Below, one piece after another: positions 35,050 through 46,542 of a stretch of DNA of 64,000 nucleotides. Both the position numbers and the translations under genes were made by a program. How positions within the stretch are numbered: position 1 is the stretch's first letter; each line of letters begins with the position of its first letter. Below the pieces are notes generated by a model. It did not search any database and was not told the DNA's origin. It saw only the letters and a program-made list of their open reading frames with translations. Source of the DNA: Gloeopeniophorella convolvens (lineage: Eukaryota; Basidiomycota; Agaricomycetes; Russulales); the NCBI GenBank assembly GCA_022496205.1, contig WTXD01000026.1:1-64000 (forward strand), written 5' to 3'.

Positions 35050-35634
35050 AGTGTGAATAGCGCGTTTTGCTCTCCCTTGATCACTACCTAGAAACTCGAC
35101 ACGCGCGTCGAGGAACCCCGTCTCGTGCCGTGCATTGCCATGTATACGGACCTGAGTGTATTCTACAGCACCTGTAATAGATAGAATGGAGATCATCTAC
35201 ACTTTCACTTACTCGTCATTTCCCGGTCCTCATAGGCCTTCCACTTCTCACGGACGCAGCGGGACGACCGGGGATTCTTGGATAGTGAATTTCGGGCGGG
35301 CGGCCCGGTAATTATGACGTAATCGTGCAGTTAATCTCCCATGGCCATTGTTTCCGAGCTGCCCGACGCACGTTCACTTTCAACGGCCATCCCAACATTA
35401 TTCAAGATCCCGGCGACGAGCACTCTCTTGTCAACGAGTTGCGTAGACAGAGGTAGCTCGTAAACCACTACCGCTACCCATCAATCTCCTCAGGGACTCG
35501 GCTTGTGAGGACACTTTGCGTGGCGTACTCGCCAGCCCCTGACGTTCAGGCACTGACAACTCCTATGGCCCCTAGGCTCTTCGTGTACACCACGCCCATT
35601 GACTATCTGCTCCTCACCGTCATCCAGCCTTACT
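35050..35634. other. Intergenic, no gene supported
   Basis: Only short frames without resemblance to known families. Confidence 0.45.
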
Positions 35635-36315
35635 ATGTCTACATACATCACAGAGGACCGGCACCCCATCTTGGTCGAGACCAAGCTCGACTACGACAAC
35701 TTCTCCATCTGGTGCTTCCGCAACGAATATGCTCTCCAGGCGCGCAACCTTTGGGGCCTAGTCAATGGAACTGAGACGCCCCCACGAACGACGACGAGGC
35801 TACAAACGCTGGGAACACCGCGACGCGCTCGCGCGGTTCCAACTCGTGGTCAACATCCCCGACAAGTGGCTCTGGACCGCACGGCGCACGGCGTCGGCGC
35901 GCGAGATCTGGCTCAAGCTCCACGAGGTGCTGCAGTCCGAGTCCACGCTGAAGCGGTCGCTCGTCATGAACCGCTTCCTCGACGAGCGCCTGCCCGAGGG
36001 CGGCGACGTGTAGGCGCACGTGCAGCGCATGGGCAACCTGTGGGAGGACGTGGTGTTCTACAAGGCGTCCATGAGCGACAACCCGACGACTTCTTTGCGC
36101 ACACGCTGCTGCGCTCGCTGCCGCCGTCATGGTCCGACTTCGTCTCGACGTGGCGCGTGGCGACCGTAGCGTCGGACGCACCGACGCCGCCGCCGGCCGT
36201 GCTTATGGGGCACATCCTAGACACTGATGCGTGGCATCGCGGTCGCACCGAGTCGCGTATTCGGCGCAACAAGGCGCGCAGACAGAAGTCGAGCAAAGAC
36301 ACGGTTTTTAGGTAG
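35635..36315 (+). pseudogene. Copia-type Gag (UBN2-like) remnant
   Basis: From ATG at 35635 the frame reads LVETKLDYDNFSIWCFRNEYALQARNLW, the start of Ty1/Copia Gag. It then shifts frame near 35790 into KRWEHRDALARFQLVVNI...TASAREIWLKLHEVLQSES...SLVMNRFLDERLPEGGDV, meets a TAG at about 36011, and resumes in another frame with DDFFAHTLLRSLPPSWSDFVSTW. These are the successive blocks of the gag/UBN2 domain. At least two frameshifts and a stop are present, and no protease, integrase or RT follows. It is a dead solo gag fragment. Confidence 0.8.
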
Positions 36316-36405
36316 ACTCCCTGGCTCAGAACCGTGCTAAATCTTACCGTATCTTCGATATCTTGCGTTACTCTCATTGGTTGCTAATCCTTGACTTACT
36401 CGTAT

Positions 36406-37160
36406 CTATGTATTTATCCTGTATCTTGCCGTGCCCACCTTGGATTCGTCACAGTGTAACAAGTTTCGACGTTGCTTCGGTAGTACAAATGATAGAGTTG
36501 ACTGCTCGAACGACCATCTTCTCTCCTGGAACTCACGTTTGAACCGGGGGCGGCGCGTCTGCACCCTCCCCTCCCGCGCCCCCAGCACCTCGAGTAGGTC
36601 CACTCGGCCGAACATGCGCGCACTCGCAATAGCATTGGGGCGCCTGCGCGTGGGTCCGCGCCAGCAGATACGAGCGCGCGCACGACCTCGTCCTCGCGCT
36701 TGAACACCGCCCCGCGATGGCGCCTGCCCCGTCGTTCAGCCGGTTCGGGTCTGCGCCGCGCTCGAGCAGGCCGCGCACGAGCGGGACGTGGCCCGCGTAC
36801 GCCGCGAGCATCAGCAGCGTGTTGCCTGTGCACGTGTGAGCCAAAACGTACATGTGCAACGTGAGCAGCGGGCGCACCTTTGTCGTTCGTGAGGTTCGGC
36901 GGGAGCCCTGCGTCTACGGCGGCGAGGAGCAGCTCCGTATTGCCCTCGCGAGCCGCGTCGAACATGCGGTGCGCAAAGCCGACGGTCTCAGATGGGAGTT
37001 CAGATACTGCGGGTCCGTTGGTGGCCTGTTGGGTAGTGTTAGATGCTGGTTGGCATTGCGGGTACCGTTGTTGCTGACCATGGTCGATGTCCTGAGTTGA
37101 CCCGGTATCAGATAATCCATTCCTAGGATCGCCGCAGCGCGGCGTGGCGGGCCGCCACAA
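36406..37160 (-). pseudogene. Ankyrin-repeat protein gene with two frameshifts
   Basis: Exon 1 runs from about 37160 to 36878 and exon 2 from 36825 to 36406 (intron GTGCGC...CACAG, 52 bp). The product begins with a polar region, then FAHRMFDAAREGNTELLLAA, TLLMLAAYAGHVPLVRGLL ERGADPNRLND and DEVVRALVSAGADPRAG: three ankyrin units. This matches a small fungal ankyrin protein family of roughly 200 residues. Two one-base losses interrupt the frame, at a C run (36710-36713, between AIAG and VFKRED) and at a G run (36637-36640, between RAGAP and the SARMFGRVDLLEVL block). Both are in mononucleotide runs. The start codon is uncertain. Confidence 0.7.
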
Positions 37161-39963
37161 GACTCAATACAAAGGTAAAATAATTATATTGACAATTACT
37201 TATCAGCGCGGTGTTCAACGGATGCGTCGATGGCCGCGCTTCTCATCCTTTCTCATCGGGCTCGCCATGCTGGCACAAACGAGCTCGCACCACGGCCAGG
37301 AAATTGGACAACGCACTTCTTTTCTTGAATGCAAATACCCCAGGAAGTGCTCGTAGGTTCTCGCGCTGTAAGATGGGTGCCCTATCAGCAAGATACACGG
37401 GCCAGTCAGCAGAGATGAGTTCCTCGTTCCAACGGTGGAGGTGTTGCGATCGGATCGCGCGCGCAGCGCGTGCTTGAGCTCTCCCCGCATTTGCTGCCTC
37501 CCTCCTGCGTCGGTGTCGCACGCGCGCGTGGTTCCAAGCGTGCGCGGCACCCAATGAAGTCACTTACATTATTCGATGGACCTTAGTATAAAAGATGTTG
37601 TAGATACGAAGCGCAAACGCTGCGCGTTTGCCGAGAATCGACCGTACATTCAACAGGAGGCCCTCCGAGTTTCAACTAGGATATGCGGCCCAAGTTTGCA
37701 CACATCGTAGTCCGTCGGTACGTAGATCACCTCTAGTAGCGCGGTATGTTGATTGCGTCTGTAGTGTGAGAATAGACAGGTCAGGTACCAACCGGCCCAA
37801 CACCTGCCGTTGCGTTCTTTAGTGACCCGGGTGGTCATGGGTGCAAGGCGTCGTATATTCAGAGACAACTGGACCATTGCACCTTACGAACGCACACATC
37901 TCTCAAATTGTTCCCTCCCTGTCCTCAAGCGGACCTGCGCGCCCAGCATGTATATACTTGGGTCTTTGCTTATACTTTGCTAGTACGCAACCCGGCTCGA
38001 TCACGTCACCAGCTGACTCTATATAGGACCATCTCGGTCTACTCAGCACGCAAAAAGCTTGCGATATCACTGTTTGTTATTCTCAACTCTGTCACACTAG
38101 CCTTCACGCAGGGAAGCCTTCCGGTCCTTAGTGGCATCCTAGTCGTCGATCCGACAACACCGCCTTTGGCCAAATCAACTTCCTTCAGAATTTCTTGAAC
38201 AGCATATGCTTCGGATTGGCGGAACGACCCCAGTAGGTGACTATCTACCTTACCTTGTTCATCCTCCGATGACTACGTGTCTCTCGCAGCTGATCACGCT
38301 CCAAATCTTTCAAACTCTGAACGCAACGATCTACTTGTCATAGCCCCCGCCCTCACTGGCTTCGCGGACCTACCCGTACACCGAGTGGCATCCCTGCAGC
38401 ACCATTTCGCGCTTCACGCGTAGGTCTTGTCAGCGGCACATCGTTCGCTCGATATCTCACTTTGACACAGTGGGGGGCCTACACGGTTCCAGACTCATGC
38501 TCGTGGCATGCCTTTAACGTTCTCGCAGAGTTGAATAGCTGTTCGTCAAGCCAAGTCCACGCTTATGGATATATCAGATGCCTCATGTTCCAGCTATGCC
38601 TTCATTCGGCGCAGGTGTGGTGCTACAGGCCTTGAGCACGCCGAGGGCATTGGGCTCGGCGGTCACCGAAAGTAGGCTTATATGAGGTCTGCCACCGGTT
38701 CTTCGACGTGAGGGGATGGGAAATTCAATCCTTTTCACTTTCAGTAAACCTGGCTCTCTGGAACTGGAGCTCCAAGGAACTTCCTTCCTCGTCACCGAGC
38801 AAATATTGATCTAATTCCAGTCGCGTTGCTTTGTTGAATGACGGTGGAGTACTGTCAGTCGTCGAACCACGTCACTTTGATACTAACCTTTCTTGTCCAC
38901 TTCCATTCACACTTGGAACGCATGGAATGATATGATGCGACAACTGACTCTTATTCTGGCCATGTCTGATATTACTCAGTAGGCCTGCGCTCTTCTTTGA
39001 TCCAATCAATGTTCAGTATCATCTAGCAGACAAGCTACTAGGGTGGCTTCTGAAGGCCTGATGGCTCCCCACGGTCACTGACTTGTCCTAGGCCTCATCC
39101 CTTATGAACTTCGAAATTTGTACGGTTTTGCTCATGAGTGACCTCATTCTTCTGACTCTGGATTGCTCTGTATATGTTTCTACGGCTTGGAGCTTGACTC
39201 CGTGGGCGAAGTAACCCATAACTTCGGCGTTAATCACGTTTCCGTTGACGCTCCTCACTCGCAGTTCGATAGCGATTCATTGAGGCCAGTAGCCAATCAG
39301 CCCTGGGGTGGAAACACATTCACATCCATATCGCCAACTTGCTCCCTCGGCGGGTTCACACGGCAGATTGTGGTGGGACTCGCACTACACAAGCTGACCC
39401 TCACTCGCAAGCGCGCTTAAGCACTCATACGGGTTCGGTCCGAGTACTTCCCATACCTAGTAAGGGATGACGATGCACCGTAATGCTACGTAATCTAAGA
39501 CAAACTTATGATGCCCGTGTGGTCACACAATCGGACCTCTCCTCGAACGTCGGGAACGAGACTAGCTTTGGAGCGGTGTACGTTCTCTCAATGTCTCTGC
39601 ATTCTTGTGTTCTGATTTCCGGGATCTTGGCGTTGAGAGCTTTAAGCAGATAAACTCCAGGCTTCTTAAGTTCCCCAGCACATGCCATCTGTGGCAGTGC
39701 GCATCCAGTACTTATGTACCCAACATTGACATCGTGTTCTGGATCATGTCATCCGATATTGAGCGTCAATCACGGTATCAGCTTTCGCCGAATTTTGGTC
39801 AAACTACAGAGGTTCGACTTTAGGCGACGAATTGTACGGCACGGTTGCGGCACGGTCCATACTTTGAGCCCCTAAATTCGGAGTCAGCAGAGTCGTGTGG
39901 CCAGAGCCGGCCAGGTATATAACCATCCGGTACAATCCTGCGTCTCCATTGAACACGCCCATC
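37161..39963. other. 2.8 kb without a supported gene; possibly one decayed membrane protein
   Basis: A stretch at about 38030-38200 (plus) reads ISVYSARKKLAISLFVIL and continues hydrophobic, faintly like the membrane segments of DUF6533-type basidiomycete proteins, but it stops soon and no continuous exon chain could be built. The rest contains only short frames. Two sub-regions (38200-39100) are rich in stops on all frames. Confidence 0.35.
39916..39922 (+). promoter_or_regulatory. TATA box of the BBE-like oxidase gene
   Basis: TATATAA lies 42-48 bp before the ATG at 39964. Confidence 0.45.
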
Positions 39964-41735
39964 ATGTCTGACATCGCCTCTTTCAAGCAGTCCTTCAAAG
40001 GCGACGTCGTGACCCCCGGTGATGCTGATTATAAGCAGGCCATCGCCCGTTGGGCACTCAACGCCGAACGTCCCGCTCGCGTCGTTGCCTTCGTGAAGGA
40101 TACGGACGACATCGCGCTTGCTCTGAAATACGCCGAGACAAACAACTTGAAGATCGCGATTCGTTGCGGAGGCCACAGCCCTGCAGGCGCGTCGTCCATC
40201 CAGGATGGGCTCGTGATCGACCTTTCTCGTTACTTCAACTATGCCGTCGCCGATGCGGAGAAGCGGACAGTGCGTGTCGGGGGAGGAACGCTGTGGGGTA
40301 CTGTCGACAAGGAGGCCATCCAACATGGATTGGCTACCGTAGGTGGGACTGTGAATCACGTACGTGTATTACTCCTTCTCATCCCGGATGTTGCTGATCA
40401 AGAATCAGACGGGAGTTGCTGGGTACCGTCCCGTTCTGTTGCGCGGCAGTATTGAATCTGACAAACCCTGCAGGCTCCTCCTCGGCGGTGGTTACGGATT
40501 CCTGAGTGGTCAATACGGCATGGTAGTTGATAATGTTCTGCAGGTGTGTTTCTCCCGGCTTTGATCGCTCCCGGAGGCTAAGTGAAATGAAGGCCACCCT
40601 TGTCACCGCGAACGGCGAAGTCCTGACTGTCAACGAGAATCAGAACTCTGAGCTTTTCTGGGGAATCCGTGGAGGAGGCTCCAACTTTGGCGTCTGCACC
40701 GAGTTCGTGCTCAAGTTGTATCCTCAACGCCGTACCGTCTTTGCGGGCATGGTCATATTCACTCCGAACATGATGGATGCTTTGATGAACGAGCTCAGCG
40801 AATGGTGGAAAACCGTCAAAGATCACGAGGCAATCTTACAAATCTGTGCCGAAACCCAGCAGGGGTAATGGACCCCAGCCTATCTATGTTGCCCTAAGCG
40901 CTTACTTGTTCCTTCCAGCCTTTCATCGCGCTGTCGCTGTTCTACAACGGATCTGAGGAAGAGGGTCGCGCGAACTTCAAGAGGTTCTTCGATCTCAGTA
41001 AGTGTTAGGTTGTTTCCTTTTCCGACCGTACAGCTCACGTTGACAGAACCCATAATGGACACCGCGCGAGAGATACCATATGAACAGCTGAATGCTCAGT
41101 CGGTTCGTTCCTAAACTACAGGTCTCGATGTTGAGTAACCGCTCCTTTTTAGAACGAAATGTTTGCGCACGGACAAAACTATTACCTGAAGAGCGCCTAC
41201 CAAAATGGCCCACAGCCCGACGTTGTGAAGCGGGTATACAGCCGCGTGACGGAGCTCAACAATGCGCCGGCAACGAGATCGAGCATTGCTATGTGTTCGA
41301 ATACGTCCCGTACCGCAACGTAGTCAGCGTCCCACAAGACGCAACCGCGCACCTCCGCTTCCCTCGAACCACGACTGTTTGCTTCCTCAAATGGCCGAAG
41401 AACTCCCCAGAGGCAGAGCAGGCTGCGAAGCTTCATGCGCGCGAGCTCACCGACCTCGTGGCTGATGCAGTGCAGTTACCAGGTGTTAGCAACACCGGTT
41501 ACGGAAATTACAGTACGTCTCTGGTATTCGGGAACGTATGGCTACTGACTTCATCATTCGCGAACCAGGTTCTGAAGTTGACTCAGAGACGACCCTGACA
41601 ATGGACCGCGTGCTTGACGAATCCAAATCACGTGGATTGTTCGGCGTCAACTACGATCGCCTGCAACGCTTGAAGGCGCGCTACGATCCCGATAACGTAT
41701 TCACGAAATGGTTCGCGATTGCTCCCAAAGCCTAA
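39964..41735 (+). CDS. BBE-like FAD-linked oxidase, with two apparent one-base deletions
   Basis: Exons: 39964-40359, 40409-40422 (14 bp), 40474-40543, 40593-40864, 40919-40997, 41047-41102, 41153-41512 and 41569-41735. The product is an FAD_binding_4/BBE flavoprotein of roughly 470 residues. RCGGHSPAGASS carries the His71 expected to bind FAD covalently, TGVAGLLLGGGYGFL is the second FAD loop, GIRGGGSNFGVCTEFVLK is conserved, and the C-terminus NYDRLQRLKARYDPDNVF is the BBE domain. Enzymes of this family oxidise sugars, alcohols or alkaloid-like substrates with O2. I see no signal peptide. The exon 4 end (GGGG at 40862-40865) leaves the wrong phase for the next exon, and a base is missing near 41269-41273 (NNAPA then NEIEH). 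Each is repaired by one extra G or C. Confidence 0.8.
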
Positions 41736-41840
41736 CTCAAAGGATGTTTTATTATACATGTACCAACATGCGCCGTCGAGACAGGCGTTGTATATACTCC
41801 TCTGAGGTCAATCAAGAAATACGAACCCTTCGCTGCCGCG

Positions 41841-42449
41841 CTAGATTTTGATCGCATTGAAACCCCTTGTCAGACTCTCCATCGCGTTCTGCACTTGCTT
41901 GAACATTCTGACGTTACACGACCCTCCCTCGACATGCTGGCACAGGCCATTGAGCGCCACGAACTCGACCCTGCAGTCCGGCTTTGGGCACTCGTATATC
42001 TTCTCATCGTGGCGGGGCTCTGCAGATGCTGGTTCGGCCTTTGGAGGTCCTTGAGTGTAGCGTGGCATAGGAAACGTCCGTATGCGTTGCCGTTCCAGGA
42101 AAGCACTGTAGCCAACATCTTTACCGTCGCCGGCGCAAGGTACTCGCCCGGAGGCCCACCGAGCAGGCGCGCAGTATTGGTGATACTAGTTGTTCTTATC
42201 GGCTCTCACGACTAGATAGTTGAACCTTTCTCGCGTTATTCCGGAACGACAAGTGCCAGATTCGAAGTGAAGAGTCCTAGTCAACGCGGAGGGAGAGATG
42301 AATGCCTTTTTGCAACCTTGACCGGGGCGGTGGACGCGCGGCCACCGGACGCACTTCGGGCCGCCGTCGGATGCACGTTGCGGGAGACCGTCTCCTTCCC
42401 CCATAGTGGCAGCGATCCACGAGCGATGGACATACTGATGCGTTGACAT
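41841..42449 (-). pseudogene. C2H2 zinc-finger protein gene, frame broken
   Basis: On the minus strand, three blocks of one known basidiomycete C2H2 layout appear in different frames. The first is CKKAFISPSALTRTLHFESGTCRSGITRERFNYLV (about 42210-42330). The second is ITNTARLLGGP...SWNGNAYGRFLCHATLKDLQRPNQHLQSPA. The third is EKIYECPKPDCRVEFVALNGLCQHVEGGSCNVRMF, ending at 41841. Between blocks 1 and 2 the frame changes at a TAGT string near 42190. Between 2 and 3 one base is missing at about 42011-42018 (SPA then HDEK), in a G-rich run. The family probably binds nucleic acid. No N-terminal exon was found with confidence. Confidence 0.65.
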
Positions 42450-43076
42450 GAAAATCGCACGATCCGCATCGAACCAGGCCCCGGCCAGCGTACTTGGCTA
42501 GGTGTGATCTGAGCTCAAAGAGCGGATATATAAGATAGCGACATCGTAACATCGAGACAGTGGACCCACAAACACATGTCAACACCGCACCCCAGAGACG
42601 CGCCTCTACCGCGCACCGGCCAGCAAGGACAATCGGCAGGATGGACAAAGCCTCCTTTCCAAGTGGACATGTGGTACATTATGGTGTCGTATTGGTCGTT
42701 GGCTCGGCGTAGGTTCGTCGCCGAGGCTCATGTGACGGCACCGCAAGGAATTGCAGCATTGAATAGAGCAACCTGGTGGCAAAGCCATGGTGGCGTTCCT
42801 ATACACGCAACTCAACCCGCATTACCCCAAGGGCTTCAGAACCTTGCAAAGGCATGCGACCGCATAACTGGTGGAGCATCGCGCGAGATGGTGAACCAGG
42901 GGGGCGCAGGCGACTTGCAAAATCGGGAGCGAATGCCCGAGGCGAGGACCTGCAGCAAATAATGCCGTCTGGTTTGGGACCAAAACCAGGGCTGACTACT
43001 GGAGAGGAAGAGCGCGCATTGGAAAAAGACAGTGACATGGTGTTGGTTGAGGAAAAGATCAGAGGAATGCTGAGCC
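42450..43076. other. Region left of the SINE; open plus-strand frames of unknown status
   Basis: Two overlapping plus-strand frames of about 110-130 codons lie here without recognised domains. One (about 42776-43093) runs open up to the SINE insertion and stays in frame with sequence beyond it at 46599. Confidence 0.3.
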
Positions 43077-43380
43077 GCTGGCTCTGCTTTGGCTTTTTTT
43101 TGGATGAGCTATAGACGAGGTGGCAGAAGATAGCGACCCTAAGGTCACCTGACAGCCCCACCAAGTCAGCTGTAGCGAGGTCACTTGGACCTCGTCCGAG
43201 AGGGGTGAATTCATTTACGAAGACTTCCCACGGGACACTCTGGGTGCCGCTGTGTGAGAGTACTGTGGGACTCAGCTGACACAGGTACCACCCCTGTTGT
43301 CAAACAATACCCACTAAAACCCCCCTCGTGGTTTTTCCGGGATTCGAACCCGGGGGCCTCATGCCTAGGCCGGCAGCCGC

Positions 43381-43389
43381 GAAGCAGCT
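43381..43389 (+). repeat. MULE target-site duplication, left copy
   Basis: GAAGCAGCT, identical to 46534-46542, immediately outside the terminal inverted repeat. Nine bp is the usual size for Mutator-like elements. Confidence 0.9.
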
Positions 43390-43582
43390 AGTCTTTGACT
43401 AATCGCAAACTTCCCGCACTTCGGGAAGCCCGGTCCGCTCTCCCCGGACACACTTTCAACTCCGACTTTCCACATGTCTTGTATTTACTTGTATCTTATT
43501 TGTGTAAAGTACATAGCACTTAAATGTATGTAAATAACGTGTAAATAACGCGTCAAACCGTGTGTCTGTGTGTCCGGAATCA

Positions 43583-43643
43583 AGGGAGGAAGGGAGGGAG
43601 GGAGGACACATACCCCATCCTCCTCCTCCTCCTCCCTCCTCTG
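43583..43643. repeat. Purine run then pyrimidine run, G-quadruplex-capable
   Basis: Four GGG runs with short loops at 43584-43602 are followed by a CCT-rich stretch, both inside the MULE and ending 14 bp before the transposase ATG. The two halves are imperfectly complementary. Confidence 0.6.
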
Positions 43644-43656
43644 CCCTGGCATCAAG

Positions 43657-45881
43657 ATGACGACATTTGACATCCCTATCGGCCCCTCTGTTCCCGAAAT
43701 GAATCGTGCTCTGGGCCTTACCAAATCGGGCGCGCGTCAGGCCGATGATCCCGCAACATCGCGGCAGCGCGGGAGCATTACATACGACCGACAGAAGGGC
43801 GGCATGACTCTCGAATGGCCGAATGAGGACGAGTTCTTGGCCTGGCGGGCAGCCGAGGAGTCCAAGAATACGGTGGAGCTTATCGTGAGTAACACCGTCC
43901 ATTCGGACTCGCCACTCTGGCGGGAGCGAATCACGATGCGCTGCTCACGTGAGTATACAGGCGGGAAGAAACTTTGCCCAAAGAAGAATGAATGGAAGCG
44001 GAAGATTCCATCAAAGAAGACTGGCTGCCGCTGCCAGTTGACCATCAAATTCTATCCGCACACCGAGACTATCCTCGGGAAGTATGAGGACCAGCACGAT
44101 CATCCAGTGGGAGATGAAAATCTACGATTCACCCGTCTTTCAGATGCGATACGGGATCTGGTGATGGACATGGTGCATACTGGCATTGACTCCAAGGCAA
44201 TAGTGAGTTTTGATCTGCGATTATATTTCACTATCTGACAGCTGTCATACAGTTGAAGCGCGTGCGTGACTCCACCCAGCAAACAGATCGCGATCACCAT
44301 ATCACCATGCGCGACATCAGCCGCCTTCGCCGGATTGTTGAGAACGACGAAATCCGCCTAGACGATAATGATGCCGTCTCAATTAAGCTCTGGGTCGCTC
44401 GGCTCCAACAGGACGGTGCCGATGCAATCTTGAAGGACAAGAAAGATCCTCCTCCCCCTGGATCTGGGCTATCTCCAGATACCTTTGTCCTATGCTTCCA
44501 AACTAAGTTCCAAAGGGACAGATTCAATGAGCTGGGCAATGATTTTGTATCTATTGATGCTACCCACAACACCACTCAGTATGCAGGTCTTCAACTCTTT
44601 ACTCTGGTGGTCAGAGATCTGTGGGGTCATGGTACGCTCTGGGCTTCATTTCCGGTTCATTTGCGCTTAATTTTATTCGCGTTTGACAGGCATTCCGGTA
44701 GCCTGGATGCTGTCGTCCAGTGGCACGCAGGCGACGATCGCCTATTTCCTTAATTTCGTAAAGGCGCGGAGTCCCTCTGTTACTCCTGCGATCGTTATGA
44801 GCGATCGCGACAAAGCACAAATGAATGCTATAGAGTCCGTTTACCCGGACGCCAAGCTTCTTCTTTGCTGGTGGCACGTCCTACGCGCCATTCGGATGCA
44901 TTTTCGTACGGAGGAGTTCCCGGATCTCTGGAAGCTTATCCAGAAATGGGTAAAGACCGACAATTTGGAGCAGTTCAACGCGTGGTGGGTGCAAATCCAG
45001 ACCAATCCCTCGGTCCCGCAAAGCGTTGTAGATTATCTCAAGGTCAATTGGATGCCAATCAAAGATCTCTGGGCTGGGATCTCGAGACAACAGCGCACGA
45101 TCTTTCAAGAAGGAGATATGAACATGCTCATCGAGGCGTAAGATCCATTATCGCTTCGCGAATACACAAGATCGCTCACAATCTATGTTTATCTAGCTAT
45201 CATCATGTACTGAAATCTGTTTGGCTCGATGGTAAACGAAACCGCCGAGCCGATCATCTGGTGCACACTCTCGTAGTCGACATGCTCCCGACTTACGCGA
45301 GCCGATACGATCGCCAGAAGCTTGGATTTGAAGGCCCCAACCTGGCGGAGATGCGTCGCCAGGATATTCTCGCGTGCGCACCGGAAATGAAGGAGGACTC
45401 CATTCAGCGCATAGCCGACGCCCGGTTCTATGTGCGATCGGCTTCCAATTTGTCGAGGATGTATTTGGTGGATCTTGCCAAATATACCTGTGACTGTCCG
45501 GACTGGCCGAGGGTGCGGCTCTGCAAGCATGTTGCCGCCGCTGAGCACTTCTTTGGGGCCGCAGATCGGCCTGGAGACACGGCAGAGGGCCCCGCTGAGA
45601 CGGACTCGCTGAGTCTGCCCGTCTCGCAGAGCGACGCGCCAAGCAACGGGGCGCTCGAAGCACGTCATGATGTAACAGCCATATTGGAGAACATCATTTC
45701 GATGTCTAGAGCGCTCCTACGGGACAGCGCGCTTTCATCTCCGGAGATCCATCGCTCCCTTCGTATGGTCGAGACGCACATCTCTGCAATCACCCAGACG
45801 GCACGTGCTTCCGGCAGCCAGCTTCCAGACCGGGAGTCTATTGCACCCAACCAGCACACCTGGACCGAGACCTCTGAGTGA
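43657..45881 (+). CDS. MULE transposase with SWIM zinc finger
   Basis: Exons 43657-44202, 44253-44631, 44690-45137 and 45197-45881 give 685 residues. The N-terminus has a FAR1/FLYWCH-like Cys/His region (CSREYTGGKKLCP, CRCQLTIKFYP). The MULE DDE core follows: FVSIDATHNTTQY (first Asp), VMSDRDKAQMNAI (second Asp) and CWWHVLRAI. A SWIM finger, YTCDCPDWPRVRLCKHVAA, lies near residue 550. The protein binds the inverted repeats and performs cut-and-paste transposition in the nucleus. All exons are open and splice sites are canonical, so the copy may be active. An in-frame TGA at 45879-45881 is followed directly by ATG and a further 153-codon proline-rich frame. Confidence 0.9.
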
Positions 45882-46343
45882 ATGGGAGAGCAGCGCCGCC
45901 GCAAGAGGACCCGCCCTGCTACGTCGTCCACCGAACCCCCGGCAGCGGAATCGATAGGCGAACTCAACCGCAAGCAAACCCGCCTCAAGATTACCGACCC
46001 TTACGGAGCGGGCCAGAGCTCTGGCAAGCAGGCCGAACACGATGCAAAGACGGCAGCGAATAACGCGACTGCACGCGCCCAAGCCGCTGCTGCTGCTGCC
46101 AACCCCGGAATGGCGCCCCCTGCCCTGAAACGGCACCGCCCCGTGCTTCCCTCAGCCCCTCCCCCGCCCTCCCCCGCGCCAACGTCATATCCCGCCTCTC
46201 AGCCCCTTCCCGCGCCCTCCGCCCCGCCGTATCACACGTCCCATCCCGTTATGGCAGCTGGGCAGGCATCCTCTTACTGGCCTTATGCCTACTTTCCTCC
46301 TCCCCAGTCTTATTATCCCCCTTACCCTCCTAGTACTCAGTAG
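45882..46343 (+). CDS. Proline/alanine-rich frame directly after the transposase stop
   Basis: 153 codons in the same frame as the transposase, beginning at the ATG immediately after its TGA. It is rich in Pro, Ala, Tyr and Ser, with basic patches (RRRKRTR near the start) that look like a nuclear localisation signal. It probably represents the C-terminal tail of the transposase separated by a point stop, rather than an independent gene. Confidence 0.45.
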   Translation: MGEQRRRKRTRPATSSTEPPAAESIGELNRKQTRLKITDPYGAGQSSGKQAEHDAKTAANNATARAQAAAAAANPGMAPPALKRHRPVLPSAPPPPSPAPTSYPASQPLPAPSAPPYHTSHPVMAAGQASSYWPYAYFPPPQSYYPPYPPSTQ

Positions 46344-46533
46344 TTTGACTTAGCCACAAAACGCGTTTATATATTATTTATTAAGTAGTAAATACAATGG
46401 GCTTTACAAGGAAATAAAAGGAAATAAAAAGGAACCCTAAAGTCGGACTTGTATTGTTTACACTTGTGGAGTTCGGTTGTGGCACCGGTAAGCGCGGTCC
46501 GGAGCGCGGGAAGTTTGCGAAAAGTACCTAACT

Positions 46534-46542
46534 GAAGCAGCT
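46534..46542 (+). repeat. MULE target-site duplication, right copy
   Basis: GAAGCAGCT, identical to 43381-43389. Confidence 0.9.

Larger units (their letters stand above)
43390..46533 (+). mobile_element. Mutator-like (MULE) DNA transposon, complete
   Basis: The element is 3144 bp long. Both ends carry an imperfect 28 bp inverted repeat: AGTCTTTGACTAATCGCAAA at 43390 and AGTTAGGTACTTTTCGCAAA read inward from 46533, both running on into CTTCCCGC. The inner 15 bp are identical. It is flanked by a perfect 9 bp duplication GAAGCAGCT (43381-43389 and 46534-46542). Inside is one transposase gene. The element sits in the middle of a SINE, between its A and B boxes, so it arrived later. Confidence 0.9.

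Noticed and set aside
43320..43440. A tRNA gene on the minus strand, suggested by a perfect T-loop/B box
   Set aside because: No acceptor stem pairs with the 3' side even after removing the MULE, and the unit has an A-tail and 17 bp flanking repeats. It is a SINE head, not a tRNA.
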